64,000 nt of DNA from Diadema setosum (Eukaryota > Echinodermata > Echinoidea > Diadematoida > Diadematidae). Both the position numbers and the translations under genes were made by a program. Below are positions 57,772-64,000 of the stretch, piece by piece. The stretch lies in NCBI GenBank assembly GCA_033980235.1, contig CM067064.1:29079781-29143780 (forward strand), in the 5' to 3' direction. The first letter of the stretch is position 1. Each line of letters starts with the position of its first letter. Below the pieces are notes generated by a model that saw only the letters and a list, made by a program, of their open reading frames with translations, had not been told where the DNA came from and did not search any database.

Positions 57772-60700
57772 CTAATAGTCCGGCCCACCGAGGCGAGTGG
57801 GTGAAGTAGAGCGGGAGTAGGAGCGGTAGTTTTTGATCACGTGATCGTAGGAAGGCGGAGTCGGGTTGGGCGGGGTCGCCACGTGAGTCCGCGAACCCTG
57901 GACCGAGATGGGGACATTGAATGTTCGCTGAGCGCTAGTCACCGGCGTGGAAGTATCCATCGGTGGTCGCTGGTCCATTACTCGCATGATCTCTTGATCG
58001 TCAGATTTGCTGAAATGGAAATAAATCGACAGCGTTGAAAGCCTGAATAAAAGAAGTCGGTGTACTTAACAACTCTCAGGTAGCAGCAGCATGGCTAGGC
58101 GGAAGACGCAGATAGGTGCTACCGGGACATTTGCTCTAGACTCTCCAATCATTTATTTTCTACAGCTTTCAGCCAACTTGGGTTTGCCAATACATCGATG
58201 TGATAGACACATGGTACTAGCAAATAAAATTTGTCCACATCCAGAGATAATAGATGCATATGGAGAGCCATAAAATTATACATTCAAACAGTAATATAAT
58301 CATCATGATTTTACATGTCAAATTTAGTATAACAGACCTAAAGAGTATCAGCTTTAAAACTGCAAGTCATTTCATATTCATTCAGAGAATCATAAAGCAT
58401 ATTGCAAAGTCATACAATGGTAAGTGATTCAGGATCTATTCTTGACTAAATTACCACTTATTTTGAGGTTATGTTATGACAATATACGTAATATAGGTTT
58501 TCCCGGTCAATTTCATACTTTTGTCATTCAAGTTCCTATTCCGAGCATTCGATTTCACGCATTCCACGCTCGCGGCACTGAATCAGCAATCAAATTCAAA
58601 ATCCGGTCATTCGAATTCACTATCCGAGCATTCAAATTCACTCTCGGAGCATTCAAATTCACTATCGGAACATTCAAATTCACTATCGGAGCATTCAAAT
58701 TTAAGAGAGGAGCACGCATTTCATCAAAGAGCATTCAAATTCATGTCAAGCTGGCGACAGAATGTCGTCGGTCATTCAAATTCGTGAATAGGCAACCATG
58801 TTCCAAATAACTGCATTCAATTTAAAAGAAGTCCTGAATTTAGTTACTTTGGGGCCGTGTATGCATGTGTTTTTCACTTGGCTTTGAATATATTGGGATT
58901 TATGATGATTATTCATTTTTTTTTCAGTAGAGGTCCACCTGTTAAATGACAACTTTGAACTCGCGCTTAGCAAATAGGAATATACAGGCACATTTCCCTG
59001 GGATTGGACATGGAATGGAGGTCCCACGTGTAAATTAAAGAGTCACAACTCATGCACGTAAAAGATCCCACTTCATTTATTCATCGCAAAGAGCAAAACA
59101 TAACTGGACCCCATAAAGGACCAGCTTTTGCAGCTGAATATGGGTTATCCAGCCATCTTCTTTGATAAAAAAAAAAATAGGCACTGTATAGGCCTACAGA
59201 CGAGCATAATACGGAGGGTTGAGTGACACTTTCGAGGAAAAAAACACAATTTCGACTATATTGAAACTGATACATGAGCATTTTATACGTGTTGTTTGCT
59301 GTGTATTGCTGTCTTATTGATTAAATTTTGCGGGACTATATGAGATCATTGTGTGTCAATTTGTCTTAAATTGATGAATTGTCATTATATGGTTGGTGTT
59401 AGGGCCTTGTCAGCATGCAGTATCATCAAAAAATATGATTACTAGTCGTTGTGTTGTTTGGATGCACTGCTGATTGGACATTGCAATTTGAAATTTATTG
59501 AGATGAAAAACAAAGAATACATGAACAGAGAACAATGTAGAACACGTAAACAATCCTAATTACACTATATGCAAGCATTCATTGGTTGTGTTGGCCCTTT
59601 TTCCTTTCTTAAAAGTCTCCTCCATTTTCCTCGTTAAATTGATTGCACGAAGTAGGAACTTGATCGCCTAAAAATGAATTTGAACGCTCCAAACAAGCTC
59701 ATTGGGACTATCACGTGACTATCGTATGAATTTGAATGCACGAGTAGGAAAGTCGGTGCTCGCATTTTGAAATTGAATGCCCAATCGTGAATTTGATTGC
59801 ACGAAAACGAAATAGAACGCTCATAAATGAAATTGATCGCTCGGATTCTGAATTTGAATGCCCCAATATTTTCGCGTGCGTGCGCTGCGTGAATTTGAAT
59901 GCACATTAATGAATTTGAGTGACAAAAGTATGAAATTGACCGGGAAAACCTATATTATATATATATATATATATATACATTTTGTGAATTAATTTGATAT
60001 GACTTGAAGTGGTATTTGAATAAGGAACAAAGATTACACAATACACGCATCATACCAAAAACAGCATTAACCAATTTGTCAATCAGTTGCAACAGCATTA
60101 ACCAATGTTTGAAAAAAAAAGCCAGCAACGGACTCCAACTTCCGTAGAAATGTTAATAATACCAATCCAAAGTCAACAATTTTGGTTGCCCAATCAGTTA
60201 TCACTGAGAATGCTTCATTCTTCCAAACACTTAAATTCCTATCTAGCTTACTTCCTGATCATTTCTTGGAGGGCCTCTTCTAGCTGGGCGAAGTCGTCTT
60301 TCCATCTCTCAGAATCTTCCGATTCCGACATCGCCATGGCAGGATTGCCGCCGAGTAAACCGCTCCGCTGATCGGCAACGTATCCAGAAGTTTCTTCTTC
60401 GTGGGAGGGGCTAGTGCCCGCGTTTGCACTGAAATCTGTGATTGTGTTGACTCTCAGTGGTCGATAGCCCATCGGCGTATGCCAATCGGGGCTCGCGTCC
60501 CCTCCCTTCGAGACTGTGGGCGTGTCTTCGTTGGCCGTGACGTACGTTGTAGAAGGCCCCTCCTCCGGCCGGCTGAAGTCTACGTCACCAGTGTCCCCGC
60601 CCGCTGAGGCGGAGTTAGTGCCGACGCGGGTTTGTAAAGTTGTGTCTGACGTGACTGTCGACCCACCGCCTGGCGTGTCGTCTGCTACGGCACCGATCTC

Positions 60701-61159
60701 GCACACATCCCCGCCCCTAAACTCCGCCATGTACTCTTTATATTTCGTCGACGTCTTGAAGCAGCACACGCACAGAAGGTATACCAAACCTACTACGAGC
60801 ACTATGACTCCCAGCACCAGCACACCTATACCGACGCCCCACACGATCTTGGATATATGTGCCAGGATGACAAGTACTATCAGTCCAGCAAGGGTCAAGA
60901 ATCCGCCCAGGAGGATCATCACCACTGAACAGATCATCTGACATTGCTTCTTCCGGGGCACCACGACCAGGCTGACGTCTGGCCGCACACTCCATCGCTT
61001 CTTCACCTTCTTCCGTCGACGATTGCCGGCTTTCTTCTGGCGGTAGACAACCGCCGACGAGCCGCTGTTACTGGGTGGGTGGTAACGAATCTCATCGCGC
61101 CGCGAACGTTCGTTTCCCCGCGTCCACCGCCATTGCCCCTCTCTCGGTTTCTCAGCCAT
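57772..61159 (-). CDS. Gene E: two-helix membrane protein, PPSY tail (2 exons)
   Basis: Exon 1 codes 61159-60252 (donor AGGAA|GTAAGC). Exon 2 codes 58009-57772 after acceptor 'ccatttcag'. Both lie in the phase-2 arrangement of genes A and B; 908 + 238 bases give 381 residues. Without splicing, exon 1 would end one codon later at a stop formed by the donor itself. The basic N-terminus has an R-R-R-K-K-V-K-K-R cluster near residues 47-55. Helices lie at about 75-99 and 106-131, followed by C-V-C-C, a likely palmitoylation cluster. A long Ser/Thr/Gly/Asp-rich acidic segment ends in an amphipathic stretch (W-K-D-D-F-A-Q-L-E-E-A-L). Exon 2 is Ser/Thr/Pro-rich with P-P-S-Y-D-H-V about 50 residues into it. 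An acceptor at 61186 implies a spliced 5' UTR. The intron hosts the 58496-59950 element. Two-helix PPxY architecture suggests a membrane adaptor for a WW-domain ligase; this is inference. Confidence 0.8.
58010..60251 (-). other. Gene E intron
   Basis: 2.24 kb between consensus donor and acceptor. About two thirds of it is the word-array element at 58496-59950; the rest is AT-rich with (TA)n at about 59954-59978. Confidence 0.65.
58496..59950. mobile_element. Word-array TIR element, copy 3 (1.46 kb)
   Basis: The ends GGTTTTCCCGGTCAATTTCA and their mirror are flanked by TA (58494-58495 and 59951-59952; TATA on both sides). The left arm (58510-58825) repeats CATTCAAATTCACT with short linkers, almost tandem at 58611-58695. 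The right arm (59640-59945) repeats the inverted word GAATTTGAATGC. The core (about 58830-59630) is unrelated to that of copy 1 by eye and has no transposase frame. It lies in the gene E intron. Confidence 0.8.
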
Positions 61160-61185
61160 CTTCAATGCGTGGGACAGTTAGTTTC
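61160..61185 (-). promoter_or_regulatory. 5' UTR part of gene E coding exon
   Basis: Acceptor 'ctttatttcag' ends at 61186, and 26 bases of UTR lead to ATG in context 'gaagATGGct'. The leader lacks the (GA)n run seen in A, B and C. Confidence 0.5.
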
Positions 61186-61186
61186 C

Positions 61187-62189
61187 TGAAATAAAGATCA
61201 GAATACCTTCATTGATTTATGTCGATTCCAGACTTAGAAATTCATTTCAATTTTTAGATCTTTATTTAGATCTTTTTAGAAGGACCTTTTCATCAAAGTA
61301 TTAATATTTTGGGCGTCAGATGCCTCAATACTGAGCACGTCGTTGCACTAGCTTATCGATACAAGTCTTGTTGAGGAGTGGCACTGATTCCATATGTAAA
61401 ACTGTGAAATGCTGATTATTCTTTGATGGCATTTCATATTCTAAATAGTACTCATGGACACATTGCAGTGATCTATAACTTGAGACTAAAAGTACATGAT
61501 AACATTTCATTTTAGCATGTATTCATGACGTTCAACAACGTCAGCCTCTTCCTAGAAAACGTGGAAGTATGACAGACGTATGTGCTTGCATATCAGTCAT
61601 TGTGTCAAATATGTAGCTAGGTCTTGAATAACCTGTGTAGTCATTTTCATTTCATGTTCTTAAATGATTGGTCCTTGCATTTTACGACCAGGAAATAATG
61701 CAAGCAGTGTAATATCTTGCAGAATTTGCAGACCTGTGTTGATTCAAAACTGGCTCCACTGACTCCTAAATTACCCTCACAGACAACTTTTCGTGGTAAA
61801 TAATCCTTGAAACACAATCCATCCTAACTGGACTGAGATTTTATATTGAACACGACTGACTGGTCTCTTTTGTTAACAATGTCGCAATTAGTATAGTGTG
61901 AGAGAATTATCTGGTGACATTCTACATTTAAGAGTACTTCTGAATGTAAGTATTTACTGCGTCAATGGGAGATTGATCTCCTAAACCGTGAACCGACTCT
62001 TTGCTTGATGTGTGTTAAGTTCACGTCTGTTCCCCTCTTAGTAGAGTCATACTGCTATGCTGTCCCTTTAATTATGAACGCTTTTACATTCTACCAAACA
62101 TGCAAACGCAAAGTGACTAGTTTGTTATGGAAAGAAAATAGACAACAACAACATCAGCAGTAACGCCAACGATGGTCTGACCTTGCCAC
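61187..62189. other. Presumed first intron of gene E
   Basis: AT-rich, no gene. The upstream untranslated exon and its donor were not resolved. Confidence 0.35.
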
Positions 62190-62330
62190 AATTAAGACAA
62201 AAGCGGCGCCATTTTTAAGGCTGCTGAAGAGTGTGCTTTCCACTGCGCATGATCACTCGACGCATGGTGACTCCCAGAATGCGTCAGCGAGGATTAGGGG
62301 GCGTGGTAGGTTCTTGCCCTGCGTGAAGTC
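62190..62330 (-). promoter_or_regulatory. Candidate promoter of gene E
   Basis: A GC-richer island about 1.1 kb upstream of the gene E ATG. It has AAAATGGCGCC on the minus strand (about 62204-62214, YY1-like), ctgcgcatg (about 62243, NRF1-like half) and agggggcgtgg (about 62296, Sp/KLF GC-box-like). This motif set is typical of TATA-less animal promoters. Assignment to gene E rests on position only. Confidence 0.35.
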
Positions 62331-64000
62331 AATCAGTTATATTACCTGTTGAAATACAGTGAACACTGAAATATTGAATACATATTTTGACGGATAACAT
62401 CGTAATTTATGATGTGCGATTCACTTCTAATGAATCGGGCTGACAAGACATACCTCTCAAACAAGCAGATCCCTTCGGTAGTACAAACATGTTCATACTC
62501 ATCTGCATTTAATAATAATAATAATAGTGTATACTTTTATAGCGCAACAGTCCATCAAAAGATGCTCATGGCGCTTTTAGTGTTTTGTTTGCAAGGAAGC
62601 AGTTGTCATATAAACCTACATGTAATAACAAGTAATTCAACCTTTAAAATAATCATGTTATCATTGGTATACATGCAGTTATCAGAACGTTATTAAACCA
62701 ACAATCACTGGCGTTCAATACATAGAAGTAGTATGTGGTAGTTACCAATACAGCACACTTGCAATCATTGTAAGGAAACAAGAAATCTGTTAATTTTTCC
62801 TTCTGGAAGGGGGGGGGGGGGGAGGGGGACGTTCAAATTCTTGACTTTACATTGGCACAAACTGTCCAGCACACATTGGCGTCTGTAGAGAAAAACTATC
62901 TTGACAATGTCCATCAGCAGTACCTGGTCGCCCTTTCTCTCCAGGTTGGTGGCAAGAAAAACAACTTTGTTGGCACTATTCAATAAAGGACACGAAAATA
63001 TAGGCACAGATTGTGCGAGACACTCCAAAAATAATTCCCTCGCCATTGTCATCTCTCCACAATAGAGTCGACACTTTGCTGTTACACGCTTGTCGGCCTA
63101 AATTCTTCCGAACGTCGATGGGAAGGCACCACTGTGCACTAAAGTGTGCATGAGAAAAAGTCAAGCATGCATAGGGTGAGCACACCATTTGTTCGATGGG
63201 TGTGACTGATTGCTACAGTATTTCATTGTCATCACCTCCACATTCGCCGGGTGAAAATGCGGTTCCGCTGCGCACCTTCAAATCGACAAGAGGAGAATTA
63301 CGCGTTACAACCTTCCAAGTCAGTAACCTTTCATGCGATCAAGATCTATTTCCTTTGACACGTAAAGTAGGCAGGTACTTACAGGCATTCCACTGCATTT
63401 ACTTTTCTTCAAAACACCGGGGTACTAGTCTGTTATGATAATTGCTTAAAGTGCATACGAGGAGAATGGTGTTCATTGATATACAGAGAGACAAGATATA
63501 CAGACAGTTAGGCAGAGAGAGAGAGAGAGAGAGAAAGAAGGAGAGAAGAAATGAACTTGCATAGTAAATGTATATGTATACACATATAATGCTATATATA
63601 TTTCCTTTAAAAAGGGAAATAAACACATAATCTACTTTGTGTATATCATGCATGTTTGATAACAGGATATTGTAAAATGCACCTGAATACTAGCATAAAT
63701 AATGAGATATTTGTATGTTTCTTCGTGAGACTTGATAGAAATGTTGGGTCACAGCTTGCTACCTGTCAAACGAGGGGGGGGGGGAGTTATCGGAATTATC
63801 CATCACTCGACTAGTGATGTTAAGCCTCTCAAGATCACAATATCAAAATGTCAACGGGACTGAGATCAAACTGGTTGCTAATCGTCATGACGGAGTTATA
63901 ATATGGTGTGGTAGGAAAGATCAGGTATAGTGGGTGATGTACATGGGGTTCATCGTTGAAACCAAAATACTGCCTTTCAATCACCAGTCACACATCAAAT
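62331..64000. other. Gene-free right end with simple repeats
   Basis: An (AAT)n-headed 'tttttatagcgc' fragment at 62506-62578 is related in layout to 20383-20475. Also present are a long G run (about 62808-62822), (GA)n at about 63511-63532 and a G run near 63774. No supported gene. Confidence 0.45.

Noticed and set aside
22206..61159. Sea urchin 185/333 (SpTransformer) immune gene cluster
   Set aside because: Tandem duplication amid microsatellites is reminiscent, but these proteins have two membrane helices and PPxY tails and lack the signal peptide and Gly/His-rich repeat layout of that family.

Overview
The window looks like animal nuclear DNA, most likely from a marine invertebrate deuterostome; an echinoderm such as a sea urchin is my best guess. 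The grounds are AT-rich sequence, spliced genes with GT/AG introns, abundant (CT)n, (CA)n, (TA)n and (AAT)n microsatellites, tRNA-derived SINEs and many foldback or TIR mini-transposons of kinds I associate with such genomes. The species call is inference. There are no bacterial operons and no CRISPR array. I also found no convincing tRNA or rRNA gene.

Positions 1-22 kb are gene-poor. They hold SINE copies, two foldback MITEs (one split by a larger TA-flanked element), a (TGTTA)n array, a TIR element built from 'ggccgctatagacaggt' words, a long foldback element at 17.0-17.6 kb and a compact self-complementary block at 18.67 kb.

Positions 22-62 kb hold the main feature: five genes or gene copies, all on the minus strand, for small two-helix membrane proteins with PPxY tails. 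In order they are D (22.2 kb), A (26.6-28.2), B (34.4-35.9), C (42.4-45.0, a decayed mosaic) and E (57.8-61.2). A, B and E share one plan. A spliced 5' UTR leads to a coding exon with two adjacent transmembrane helices, then a phase-2 intron, then a short proline-rich exon carrying PPSY(D/E)xV. A and B sit in near-identical direct repeats of about 7.4 and 6.2 kb. Their untranslated exon is also recognisable upstream of C. C pairs an A/B-like first exon with an E-like second exon and is frameshifted. The shared PPxY tail suggests adaptors for WW-domain proteins such as NEDD4-family ubiquitin ligases, but that role is inferred. I could not assign the family to a named one.

The DNA between the copies is full of mobile elements. 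Several TIR elements have arms made of many degenerate copies of one short word: CATTCAAATTC in the elements at 8.9-10.1 and 58.5-59.95 kb and the fragment at 31.8-32.2, and CACGAGT at 41.0-41.4 kb. Two inverted arrays of a 15-bp unit lie at 46.1-46.9 and 48.6-49.1 kb. A decayed non-LTR retrotransposon reverse transcriptase lies on the minus strand at 51-53 kb. Beyond 62.4 kb only simple repeats and a short retroposon-like tail were seen.
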